Of a stretch of DNA of 64,000 bases, positions 47,554-58,979 are shown in pieces. The translations under genes and the position numbers were made by a program. The notes beneath the pieces were generated by a model. The model saw only the letters and a list, made by a program, of their open reading frames with translations. It was not told where the DNA came from and made no database searches. Location of the stretch: contig JAAMPI010000083.1 in assembly GCA_013054445.1 (NCBI GenBank), forward strand, positions 1-64,000, read 5' to 3'. This DNA is from Cudoniella acicularis (Eukaryota > Ascomycota > Leotiomycetes > Helotiales > Helotiaceae). The stretch's first letter is position 1. The number at the start of each line of letters is the position of its first letter.

Positions 47554-50500
47554 TTATTGAACCTCTGATACCAGCGCCGGTGACTCGGTAGATAAAGCTG
47601 GCGAAGCCTTTAACGTTTCTAAGGCATTACTAGGCATTGGTTCCATAGTCTCTCGTTTCCTCTCGCTGGCGATTCGGACACTTCCCCTGGCACCTTTCAC
47701 GAGTTGACCGCTCTCTACACGATCTTGGATCATCTCGTCCAGGATTTTGCTCATTTCATCGACGCTCTTAGTCCGTTTTCGAATCTTTGGTGATAAGAGG
47801 CCAACGGGCCCTGCGGCGAGTACTGGGGACATAGGTTCTTGATTGAGTAGTTGCGAAGCGCGAGCAGATACCGGACTCATTGGTCCATCCTCGAGAAATG
47901 CGGACACCCTAGGATCACGATCGGCAGTATCTCTAGACCGTGCTGCACTCCGCAGAGCTGTCAACATCCGGTCCTTGTCGTCCAGTCGAGCACGAAGATC
48001 CTCAATCTCTGCATCTTTCTCTTTCAGGAGAGCTGCAACCCCATGGTCTTCGCCAACCATGACACCAGCTTTCCCAGGGACCGAGAACCCAACCGATGTC
48101 CTCGAATGACTTGACCGCCTAGCTTGGAGTAATCGCTTCTCTAGAGTTTGACAATATCGAGTCTTGTCCGCCAAATCAGCTTGAAGTGCTCGGTTTTGTG
48201 CTGCCAACGAAGCAGTTCCATCACCAAATTCGCCAATCGAATCCTCATCCTCTAATGATCCGTGGTCCCCTCCAGATAATCGTTGACCTGTTGGTAGTTG
48301 GCCAACCGTGGAAACCGAGTTTATAGAAGCTGTACGTTCTAGCGAATTACGCCCTATGGTTGATGGCGCTAATGAGGATCGGATTGACATGGAGGACATG
48401 TGGCCGCCAGAGGTCATAGCGGATAGTCTTGGATGCATGCTCAAGGAAGAATATGACCCGCTCGCATTGACACCAGTTGACTTGGAGCTTAAAATGAGGC
48501 GGTTTAGGTGCTCGATCCTCTCCTTTAAAGCTGTTCGGGCTAGTTGCATCTCGAGCATTTGCTCTTCATGTCGTTGCTCGGCCTCCTTTTCACGCTTCTC
48601 CTCGTCGGCATCATCCTTTGATCTAGCTTGACCATCAAGTTGGCTTCTAAGCTCCTGGATTTCCATGCGATACCTTTCCAGCAGGACTCTGGCACCCCCA
48701 TCTCCCCCAGAACCCAAGGCTTCCTCAGCTTTCTTGGCATGGCTCACAATATTGTTCTTCGCCCTCGCTGCAAACTTCAGGGTATTCAGAGTTTCACCAG
48801 TGTGGGTGTTGGATGCAGCAGCGCTGCCGGCAGATCCAATCTGAATGGTACAAAGAATACTGACAAGAGAATCTCCTGACAGTGCTCCTTGGAGCAGTCT
48901 GGTAAGTTTGCTATCTCTGTAAGGAAGATGCTTTCCGTCCTTGTCCGTAGGCTTCCCATCTTTGTCCTTGTCACCCGAAAGTCGAGCAATAACAGTGCCA
49001 AGTGTTAGCAAACTCTTGTTGATGTGAGATCCCTCGGTTCTCCTTTCCTTAGTTTCAGCAGCTCTCTCGGAACCTGCTAGATCGATTAAACTCAAGGTCG
49101 AGACTCGAACACCACCCGGAAGCAACCCCGATCGTTTGTTCTCACTCATAACTCCATTTCCAGGTATTCTCTCTCGACTTTCTACTACAATTTGTACAAC
49201 AGCGTGACTTCGAGAACTTCTAGCATTGAATTGCGTACTAGACGTCCTCCTTGCTTGGTCACCTCGTGCAATCACCCTCAGAAGCTGAGTTGGACTTTGC
49301 ACAATCTCCTCTTTTAAAGGACTGGCATATACACCCCGTTTGCTGTCTTCCCTAAGTTTGATTTCTTCTTGCTGTGGGGCTCCCGGGCCAACAACAGTTC
49401 CAGCAGGTGGTGCGCTTAGCAGATCGTGAATCTTCTCGTTGTAGATTTCAAGATAACTGACTCGAAGAAGGAATTCTCGGGAAGGCGTTTCGCGAATGTA
49501 TGAAAATATATCCGTAATAGCCAGAGGGATAACACCAGGCGAAGTTGCTGTACCTTGCATCGAAAATGTTTTCCCGGTACCTGTCATCCCATATGCAAAA
49601 ACTGTTCCGTGATATCCTTCCATTACCCTGCGAACAAGTCTCTTCGCCGATGAATCGTACACTTTCGCATTATTATCGTGAGTCGCAAAAACATTATCTG
49701 TGCTACAGTTAGCGGTAGTTCCTGATGGGAATAGCTTGGGTACTTGCCATAATAGTAGTCCCCACCCTCTTTTCCTCTGAACGAAACCAAAGACTTCCTC
49801 CCATCGACCTTCCAGTCACTGTCCGATTTGGCTCGATCCGCATTAGCGCCCGCATCGGGACGTACTCGCACACTGACAATTACATTACCTTTCCCCTCTG
49901 GCGGCTTGGAGGATCGATTGTCATTTGTAGCATCTCCAGAGACTTCTCGTCCTCGAAACACGTCACCAGTATCTTCAAATGTGGTTGCAGATGTTGAGTA
50001 GGAATCCTGTGCTGACGAGCTTCGACTTTGAGGTGGTGATGGTAGACTCAGCAGGCCATCTGATCCCCGAGCTCCTGGACCACTGGATATTGACCTGCTA
50101 TCGCCACTTCCATTGAGCAGACTTGGTGTGGAGCTGCTGACATAGGTTTGCGTGTTTGGAGAGCTTGCTGTTTTTGGACGTTTCCGAAGTTTACTTCCTG
50201 GTATTGAAGGGCTTATTTCACTAGATTCTCGTCGACTTCCGGTCCCCGGTGTCGCTCCGCCAGATAAAGGACTTGGAGGAAGACTCGCTGTCCTGACTCC
50301 ACCGCGAGGCGGTTGTGGGAAGGCATTGATACTAATTGTCTTCCTTATCGTTTTCCCTGCTCCATTCACTCCAGGTGTCGTCCGTAACTTTGGGAGGACT
50401 GTACTCGAGCCCGGTGTTGTTGGGTGAGCTAGTTGTAAGGAGGAAGGAGCTCGAAGCGCACTTCTCGGAAGGCTTGGAGTTGAGGCGCTTAGTTCTGAGC

Positions 50501-50612
50501 TGGATGAAATATTTCCAGTACTCTTGCGGGTTTTCTTCGTTGGTAACGCTGGTAAAGCGGTCGTAGGAGGTCCGTACGACGGCCTTGACGGCCGCGGAAT
50601 TGAAGCTGCCAT
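47554..50612 (-). CDS. kipA: Kinesin-7 family motor, Kip2/KipA type
   Basis: A 1002-residue microtubule motor in two exons. A 240-residue Ser/Pro/Arg-rich N-terminal extension precedes the motor domain (about residues 243-590), which starts VIVSVRVRP. It has the P-loop GMTGTGKT (325-332), the switch I sequence NARSSRSH, the switch II LIDLAGSE and the neck-linker region LNTLKFAARAKN. Coiled coils (for example RYRMEIQELRSQLDG and KEKDAEIEDLRARLDDKDR) follow, then a Ser/Pro-rich tail. This layout, a long N-terminal extension before an internal motor, is that of yeast Kip2 and Aspergillus KipA, which travel to microtubule plus ends and help keep hyphae growing straight. The 50-nt intron (49698-49747) begins GCAAGT, a GC-AG intron: the alternative GT four bases on would introduce a stop. 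Splicing restores the conserved DNVFATHDNNAKVYDS. Confidence 0.92.
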
Positions 50613-53600
50613 GACGAGGATGATTTAGGTGTTAAGTTGTGGAAATGAAGACGAATGTGATGTTATACTCAGGCCCTTGAAGTCTCTCTTCTAAGACGTG
50701 GAGTCCCGGCAGTCCATGAAACTAGGTATTTGGGTGAAATGATAATCTTGCAGTCGGATCAAGAAACCGATAGGTCCACTAGCCGGATTGTGATCGAAGA
50801 ATTGTCCAATCGAATGGCAAATGATCCGGTGGCAAGGCTGTTGTGAACAGTTTCCGTTGCGCCGGAAAATGTGAAACAGTATATCATGCACCTCGATATG
50901 CCCGAGCAAAGACCTAATGTTTGAACCTGGATATTTGTCAGTGCACTCGCATCCAGAGATATCCCAACGATCGCCGCATTTGCAAATCATGTAAAGACCA
51001 AAAATAAGTGGTTTGGTGGTCGGATCAACCAGGGCCGTGGGAGCGCCCCAAAAAGATGAGATGTAGACTCACGTGGAAACTTAGGAGTACAAGTGCCCTC
51101 GGACAGTGGCTGGATGACGGTCTGTCCCTCGTAGAACGTGTACAATGACCTTACCCAGAGCATGCAGCTTCCCGAAACCGTGCTTCCAGACCTGAGTGCG
51201 GGGAGCTCCTTAATGAAGAATAAAGTTGAATCCCACGGTTGCAAGAACGTAGCAGTATCTGACCGAATATCCTTGTACCGGCAGAGCCGTTTGAAAGTTC
51301 GGCAAGGTTCTATCTGTCTATTGATTTAATGCATCGGCGAGTTGGCCGAAGATCCTGAACCTTTACTGAGAGCTCGAGAGCTTGGCCTGCGATTTCGTTG
51401 GCTGCTGGGAAAAAGAAAGCGATCAATGGGTCATGCCGCAAAAAGTTTGTGCGTCTGGAATCAGTTGAACTTTTGTTGGTTGTGCTGCAAATCCAGGTAG
51501 TACCTGCGACTCTGCGACCCTGATGCTCCGATCGGAATATTTGAAGGGCCGTCGTTTCAATATCGGTTTCGATGAGGGATGAAGCTGCGAACGCTTAACT
51601 TGATCTTCGTTCTAGCCTAAGAAACAGTCGTGTATATGCCGCTGATAATGGCTGCAATATAGAAGCGTCGGTTTTGAGGTCCTATGCGGTGACGACAAGA
51701 TTGCACTTGCAGTAGGAGCGTGTTACAACGGCGGGAGCTGTCAATTGATGATATTTCGTGGAACCAGGTCGGAGCGCGATAGAACTGCTCGAAAGGCTTT
51801 GTGACTGACGTGAGGGTATTCGTTGCCGTGGGCCGCAGTTGTCTAGCGATGATGGAAGAAAGTGAACAATTGTGACGTGAAGAGTTCGTCGAGCAGTACC
51901 GTCATGAAAAAGCAAAGCGAATGATGGAGTGGTGGATGCAGATGCACGTTGTTGCAGAGTGACCCCCGGTCATGCAGACGCGGCGAGAGAAGCCGTGGAC
52001 TGGTGGGCTTCAAGTGGTGGAGAGCTGCCGGTGGAAAGTGCAGATTGCAGCACTGTGATATGCGGACCAGGAGCGACGTGCCGTTCCTGAATAATGGTGC
52101 AGCGAGGGGATAATGGTTGATTGATTAATTGATTAATTATTATTATTGACTACAGCCAGACAAGACGGCTGTGAACTTGTGATGTGAGGATCTGAACATG
52201 TCCTCCCTCGACTCCTCACTCCTCGACCCTCGAGCCAAGTCATGATGATCCAGCGCAAATTAAAGGCAGGCCCCAGAAGCTCCCAAAAAAGGAGGTTGAT
52301 CGCGCTTCTGGGCAGTGGAAACGAGTCAAACGACGGAGCATGGGCAGTACCGTACTATGGCGCCCGGAGCTCTGGCTACGTTAGGTGGGAATGCATGGTG
52401 TGGGAAGCTCTTTCTCGCCTTCCACTGCTTGCGAACCCGCTTGGTGATGTGGCTGTCACTATGGCCATGCCTTTTTGGGACTTTCTCTCCGAAAACGAGA
52501 GGCTTGCTGGACCACTGGAGCCATCGTTTCCCCGTCCCAATGATCGGCCTTGCTCAATCTCCTCGATAAGGATTCAGGGGGAACGGACCTCCTCCTCTAG
52601 GCTCATGGGCTCATGGACTCCTGGAGGCTGGATCCCCCCCTGAGACTGTTCTACTTTGATAGGAACTTGACTACCTAAGGCCTCGCTGCTTTGGGCACTA
52701 AATGCCAGTGTTCAATGTAGAAGTGCTGGCCCTGGTGCACTTCTGCCAGTCTGTCACACTGCAGCTTTTCATCTCTCACCCGTCCCACGGCGTCTGGTGC
52801 CAGGGTCAGCCCTTGCTCATGTGGCTGAATCAGAGAGCTTCACTCACGGCCTAAAGCTATCCTTCCTAGCCAGCCAATTTACTTCGGGCGCCATTTGGCC
52901 GTTGTGATGGAGGAGCCCTATGGCAAGGCCCATACATCTCGACTTCTCTCACATGATGCGGTTGACGGCGAACCAGAGTGGAAACAATTGTTGCTGGTGC
53001 TGCAATTTGCAAATATCCCGGGACCTTGAACCGTCGATAGGCTTAGAGACCACGAAGGCCCGTGCCGTGGGCTGACAAACGTTCCAATTGGATGATCCAT
53101 TGAATCCTGGGGCCTATAGCAGTAAGCGGATATAAGCTTGAAGCTTGAAGTTTAATCGCGATCGCGATTCAGGGGCAAGGGCCAAGTCAGAACCAAAAGA
53201 GGCCTTTTCATCTGGTCTTCTCCACGGGCTTACGGCGTACGCCCGGCGCCCGCAAATTGAGCACTGTTGCTGCGTTGCTCACAGCTCTTTGTATCGCATG
53301 GAACTGCTTCATAATGCGCTTGATTCAAGCCACCGTCCCAGCACCTCAGAAGTGGCTGGTCACCAACGTCCTTGGAAGCGCGAGGGATTGTGAGACCCGT
53401 CTTGTGTTCAATACCCCCATTTCTTACATGATTCATAGCCCTGCGAATGTCCAAAACCCTATTTTGGCACTGGACTTTTCCCATATCAAATATTCCCCGC
53501 GAGGGTGCCCGATATTTGGTACTCCCTAAATTACGTGCTCGTGATGCAAGGCTGTAGTACGACGTTGTCCGCCTTGGGAAGTTCATTGGAAACTTTGCGT

Positions 53601-53822
53601 TGATGCTTGCGTGGGGTATCAAAAAATCCCTTCTTCCCCACGGGAACCCCTGTGAGGGGTCATGATTGTCAATTATTTTGAATCATCGTGCATTGCATAT
53701 ATGTTCACCCTCTAGCTCTGATTTCTTGCAGATGTTTCAATGTCCATTTCCCAATCATTTCTTTCGAGCCTCTGCTTGATCTATTATAAAAACCCACCTT
53801 TTGGCCCTTCGGGCATGATTGC
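50613..53822. other. 3.2 kb gene-free region
   Basis: Upstream of the kinesin gene and downstream of the STK19-type gene. Frames of about 60-130 residues lack motifs. Notable only for a perfect 16-bp palindrome at 53154-53169 next to AAGCTTGAAGCTTGAAG. Confidence 0.45.
53154..53169. repeat. Perfect 16-bp palindrome
   Basis: AATCGCGATCGCGATT is identical to its reverse complement and contains the rare core GCGATCGC. It lies in a gene-free region. Confidence 0.8.
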
Positions 53823-55010
53823 TTATAATGCACGAACGCCCCTTCCAATACTGCCAGTGTCAAAGACCTCAACGAGTCCAGCCCCTACACATTCGCCAAG
53901 AACCCACTCAAAAGATATGCCATAGAACTGCTTCCATTTTCTTGTTCTGCCAGGGAGCACGCCAATGAACTCCCCTCGATTTCTTCGGGCAGCATTTGCT
54001 GCATCATCTGCAGCGATGCCGCCATCCCAACGCTGGCGCAATAAAGATTCTGGCGCTTCTCGAAATTTTGATTTTGACAGTAAGGATAGGAGATGTGAGC
54101 GGGCGTTGGATAAAAGTTTGAGAAAAGGTCCTGTAGTTGGCAAGGCCAGCGAAAAATCACCGATTCCAGAAGGTGTCTTTATCCCTCCCCCGCTACCACC
54201 AGCAGCGTGAACGGCACCTTGACCTCCAACTGCTCCTAAAGACCCTGATGCAGCTTTGGAAATGCTATTGAGAGAAGTCATAGTCCCTCTTGAACCGTCT
54301 CCTGGCCTTGAGAAAGCATCCGTAGTTGTCCATTTGCTATTAGAGGACGTGAGGAAACCTTTGTGCATAAGTAGCTTAGCATCTTCATCTGAGACCTTGC
54401 TGCGAGACATAGTGACGGCCGTTGGATTCTCATGCAAGAGCTTCATGAATCGCTCCTTGAGATTTTGATCCAAATCACTTTGTGTAATCATATGGTCTAG
54501 ATCTTTAACCAATATTAGAACCTCACCCATACTACCCCTTCCATCAACCTTTATCTTCCGTACCGCACCACCTCTGCTTAATTCTGCTATTTCCTTCTCT
54601 ACTGCCGTGGGCGAATTCAGTAGCGCTTGTAAGTGTGAGATTGTAACGATTTGTGGTAAAGATGCTCGAAAATTTAACACCTCAGCGATTCGAGTAGAGT
54701 TCATCCCAGCAGCCCTTTCCGGCATCTGTGTCCACATTCTCTCCTTTATGTACAATATAGCTTGCGAAACATCTCGCAGACTCAAATCGGTCACTAGCGT
54801 TTCGATGAGCCCAACATCGTCCAACCGATCGCCGAAATAATCTTCTTCTTCGTCATCATGGGTCTCTGGCTTTGTTGCCGCTCGTTGAAGGGGTTTTCGG
54901 CGGGGTAAGGACGAGTAGGGCGATAGGCCTGTCGAGCTTCGTTTGAAAGCTTGTACCTTCGAAGGCTTCTTGATTCGGCTGGAGTGGGCTGCAGATGCCT
55001 TGAAACTCAT
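53823..55010 (-). CDS. STK19-family protein
   Basis: A single-exon gene for 395 residues. After a basic N-terminus (SSRIKKPSKVQAFKRSS, a likely nuclear signal) and an acidic patch (DDEEEDYFGD), the frame shows an all-helical core with segments typical of the STK19 family: TRIAEVLNFRASLPQIVTI, LSRGGAVRKIKVDG, GEVLILVKD and DAKLLMHKGFL. Human STK19 was first called a kinase, but the family is made of winged helices that bind DNA; recent work links it to transcription-coupled repair. There is no kinase motif here. The C-terminal third (FLKLLSNARSHLLSLL, RNRGEFIGVLPGR, LGECVGAGLVEVFDTGSIG) fits the same family. Intact, with a strong start codon context (tgagtttacc ATG on the minus strand). Confidence 0.82.
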   Translation of the reverse strand: MSFKASAAHSSRIKKPSKVQAFKRSSTGLSPYSSLPRRKPLQRAATKPETHDDEEEDYFGDRLDDVGLIETLVTDLSLRDVSQAILYIKERMWTQMPERAAGMNSTRIAEVLNFRASLPQIVTISHLQALLNSPTAVEKEIAELSRGGAVRKIKVDGRGSMGEVLILVKDLDHMITQSDLDQNLKERFMKLLHENPTAVTMSRSKVSDEDAKLLMHKGFLTSSNSKWTTTDAFSRPGDGSRGTMTSLNSISKAASGSLGAVGGQGAVHAAGGSGGGIKTPSGIGDFSLALPTTGPFLKLLSNARSHLLSLLSKSKFREAPESLLRQRWDGGIAADDAANAARRNRGEFIGVLPGRTRKWKQFYGISFEWVLGECVGAGLVEVFDTGSIGRGVRAL

Positions 55011-55220
55011 GGTTTACTCCGATGCTGAAAGATGGCAAAACTTGGAGTCAGACTTCTAGAAGGCAGCATCCTTTTCCTTATCGCTTATCGGCGACGCTAA
55101 AAACGAGGCTAGGAGATGCCGAACTTCTCACAGCCTTTCATTTCGTTCAGCCTTGACTTCATGTTCCAAACCTGACGAGTACCTCGCAAGTTCTGTTAAA
55201 AAAACCCCCAAAAAATCTAA

Positions 55221-56198
55221 ATGGCGCCGACGGTCATTCTTATAAGACACGCGCAAGCGCTTCATAGCCAGTCCCTCCGCTCGTATCATTCCTAGGAGAG
55301 GCAGCTAACTTCAAACCAGATGTCTCTCATAAGTCCCCTCACCGCCAAGTCCCGTGAATCTAAACTAACCTTTCCCACAAGATTATTCTCTCCACGATCC
55401 TGCGCTCACAGATCTTGGTTATGGCCCACAATGCGTTGAGCTTGCAACCTTTCTCCAGAATGAGCTTCCAATAGCACAGCGGATTGAACTCATCGTTGTC
55501 TCGCCGATGCGCCGCACCCTTCAAACTGCCAAGCAAGGATTGGGGTGGCTAATGGACCGTGGTGTCCCAGTCATTCTTCGTCCTGAGTGGCAAGAAAACT
55601 CGGCAAAACCTTGTGATACGGGTACTGAGATATCAGCGATGCAAAAAGAATGGCCACAGTTCGATTGGTCTGCGGTTGACCCCAAATACCCGAGCAAAAC
55701 TGGGCTGTATGAGTTTTCTCAGGTCGGCTTAACGAATAGGGGTATTGCTGCCAGGGAATGGTTGAGGAGCAGACCCGAACAAGTAATTGCAGTTGTGTCT
55801 CATTCGGGTTTTTTGAGAGTGGTAGGAATAATCGATTTTCTCTGATTCTTACTCGGTTTACTCTAAAAAAGAGTTTCACAAGGAGAAGATACTACTCAAC
55901 CCCCCTAGTACAGTCATCTCTGCTCTGTTTACTCCCGAAACAGGGCGAATTAGAGCATGCTAACCTCGCGGCGTTGCAGGGGGTAAGCTATAAAAAGTAC
56001 GATAATGCAGATTTCAGGATCTTCGATTTTGCTGAAGGGGATGAAGAAATTGGGGGAAAGTTGGTCGAGTGGGATTTAACAGAAAAGAAAGGTGGAGGGC
56101 TAGGGAAGTCACCTCGTGGGACTTTTGTTCTTGGGCCTGGTGATTTCCCTAATGATGTTAAAGAGAATAAGGAAGCCGTCAGCGAGGAGCCAAGTTAA
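55221..56198 (+). CDS. Phosphoglycerate mutase-like histidine phosphatase
   Basis: Three exons: 55221-55266, 55382-55821 and 55980-56198. The first encodes MAPTVILIRHAQALH, in which RHA is the catalytic histidine motif of the branch-1 histidine phosphatases. The second begins YSLHDPALTDLG and continues with IVVSPMRRTLQTAKQG. The second catalytic His is in VVSHSGFLRV. The third encodes VSYKKYDNADFRIFDF and a Glu/Lys-rich end. Similar yeast proteins (PMU1/YOR283W) are phosphatases of small phosphorylated metabolites. Introns: the second (158 nt) is GTAGGA to TTGCAG. The first (55267-55381) needs a donor reading GCCAGT after CATA, a weak GC-AG border; it joins to Asn followed by YSLHDP, as expected in the family. 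The CTAAC branch and ACAAG acceptor are normal. Confidence 0.7.
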
Positions 56199-58979
56199 AC
56201 AGCCCCTGATGTGGCTTCTAGTGCAGCAAAGTGCAAATACTACGCTTGAAAGTTTGAAAATGTCTATCACAGTGATAAAGAAACCGGTAAAGGCATCCTC
56301 TTTACGTTTCTCGACGTAACGACTTTGGGTAAAGGGGTGCCTAAGAACAGAAATGCTAGCGACCACTCAAAGGAATTTATACATTTTCCCCTGAAGTCTA
56401 CATAGAAGCTTATCCCTCACGCCAGCGAAGCGATTTACACGGAAATCCAATTATAAAAGCAACAACAAAACTACGTATCTCGCACAAAGGAACTAGAGAA
56501 ACTTCTGGTCCCTGTCAGTTTCGGGGACAACCCCCTCATAAACCGTGACAATGTTCAAGATCTAGTTGGGCTAAGGTATTGCGATGAAGAAAATTTCCCT
56601 AGGAAGCTTGTGAAAAACGTAAAAAGACCAGAAAGAATGACAAGTGAATGCCTCACCAGCTCTAGGTTACTCTCTCATTGAACTGATACCGCAAAACGGA
56701 TGACGATTCTTGAGGTCTTCAATCTTGGTGCTCTAGATAGTTATCAAGCTGGACTAAGCTGCCACAGTTCAAACAGGCTAACAGTAAGGAAGATGTTCAA
56801 CTTAGTAGATAAGAGTTTACTCTTTCGTCCAATATTATTCATTTCTAGTAAAGTCCATTGGCTACTAAAACAATACTTTTACAACCCGTGTTATTTTCGT
56901 GAAGTAGACAATTGAGAACGGATTTAAGAAGCAAGAGGAAAGTGCTGACTCGGCCGAACAGCCCGCGACTTCGTCATGTTCGGGTGGACTTTACGAACTC
57001 AACGACAAGAGACTGACGTGAGGCAGCAGGGCGGTTTTTCAGTAAGACTAGCTGCGCAAGACCAAACAATTAATCACGATTCACATGGATAAATGGATAT
57101 GCTGAACTTTCAGCAGGATCCTGGGAATGTTCCGGGTTTGCTGAAGCAAATGGGAATGTCGAGGTGGCGCAGCGTTGCAGGAGATCAAACGGGCCAACAG
57201 GGCGTAAGACAAATATGATCATCTGAAGTCATTCGGTTCCAAGGGGGTTAAAAATTTCGAGACCAACACAGCAACTAACAAAGGAAACGCTAGAGTGATG
57301 CAGTTGTGCTGCAAATAAATACGGAGCACTCACACCCATGAGAGCCGAAAAGGAGCATTCTCACAGCAGAAAAAGCATTCTGGATTATAAACGATCACAA
57401 AATCGAAGCTTCTGACGGAGCAGAGAATGTCAAATGATGATGAAACGTGGAAGCCTTCTACAGAGCCTCAGCGACAAGACATGAAATGTAATGGGCTGAG
57501 TAATGAAGGGTGTGGCTACTTGCCGGCATCTCGCCACGAGGCTTGGTGGCTGTTCCAGCAGAAGAGCTGGTCGGTCTGGGAGAGTAGCCTCACTCGGAGC
57601 TGAGCTTTCCACAACTTCCTTGGGCGCATCATAGGTTCGAAGGAAATTTTCTGTTTGGAAGTCTTTCTTCGATGCGGGAGGCCAGGCGTACCCGCTGCAA
57701 CCCCATCAGCTTTCCAGTTCTTGCGAAGGCGCTGGTGCTGGAAATACGGAGTACTTCTGCTAACGCAGGCCGACAGCGCCATACCCGATGGTGTTCTAGT
57801 TCGTGGTGTTGCTGCTAGCAGGGATGTTGCCCGCATTGAGACGAGTTCTTCACAAGTCCTGAGGTTGCAGCAACAATGCCACACGGCTGATTGAAAAGGT
57901 CCCCGAGTCAATAGAGCACCTACGCCGTCACCCAACGCTGCAAGCCGTGACCGGTCGACAGAGGGACGCTGCGAGGTGCTGGTGGCAGAGGCAGAGGCAG
58001 GATAGTAAAGGATGATTGATGTCCAGTACGAAGCACGACTGGAGAGGACTGGTTGAAGACCTGAAAGAGAGAGGTTGCCAGCGGGCGAGCCCTGCACGTC
58101 AGACTTCTTCTAGGCCAATGCAGAAGCATACCTAGGTAGGTTGAATCGGCGTCTGGCAACGCTGGAACAGGTACCGACAGCGCTGAATGAGGTGAGCTCA
58201 GAATTGGAAAGCCTTAGAAGCCGACCACTTTTGGCGGCCGGAGACTCTACCTAGGTACAGTAGAAGTATTGCTGGTCGTTGCTCCATCTGGCGAGGATGG
58301 GCATCCGCACCGGACACTGACTGGCTGCACTGACTCCAGAATATTGGATTGGCGGTCATTGTGCGAGTAGTGCTTCGTAGGGAATAATAAGCCACTGCAA
58401 AGCCAACTAGTGGACTGGGTCCCGCTTAAGCGGAGTGCCACACTCTGCTCAGCCTCCATTACCTACCGTCATTGTTTCTCTCAACCAGCGACAACTCACT
58501 GCGTACTGGTCCTTTGCTCAGCTTTCCTCCTCAACTGCTCCCTAACAGATCGTGAGCGCGCTCAAACACCGAATTGACACGGCCAGCCTCCAGCTCTTCG
58601 AATGACCCAACTTTCGCAAGCCTTCCTGATCTTTGCGCGAGCCCGTTCGGCATATCAAATTGAATAGACAAACTCGCGGAGTTGCGCGCAAACTCGCTCC
58701 CAAGTCACCGCCAGACTGAGGAAGTATCGCGGCGCATTACGAGTAGGCTCGAGTATTCTTCAAGACAGCCCTCCAGAGCTATTTTTGACTGAGAGTTAGA
58801 GTCTTTGCGACCAGTGTTGAAGCTGTCCAACTTCCCAAGCACGCCACCCTCCGGCAGACTCGAGATGCGGTTTTGACGACTGGTAAACGTGACTCTGGGA
58901 TCACAACGCGAACACGATCCAGGCCTTCGTTTGGCTCATTCAATAAAGAGTACAAGGCTCGACTCGAATACTGTGCTTC
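56199..58979. other. 2.8 kb gene-free region
   Basis: Upstream of the C2H2 gene. A 193-residue minus-strand frame (57516-58097) has no motif. CCTAGGTAGG (58131-58140) and CTACCTAGGTA (58247-58257) are near-palindromic motifs of a kind widespread in fungal intergenic DNA. No RNA gene seen. Confidence 0.45.

Noticed and set aside
57516..58097. 193-residue minus-strand open frame
   Set aside because: No recognisable motif; overlaps shorter frames on both strands.
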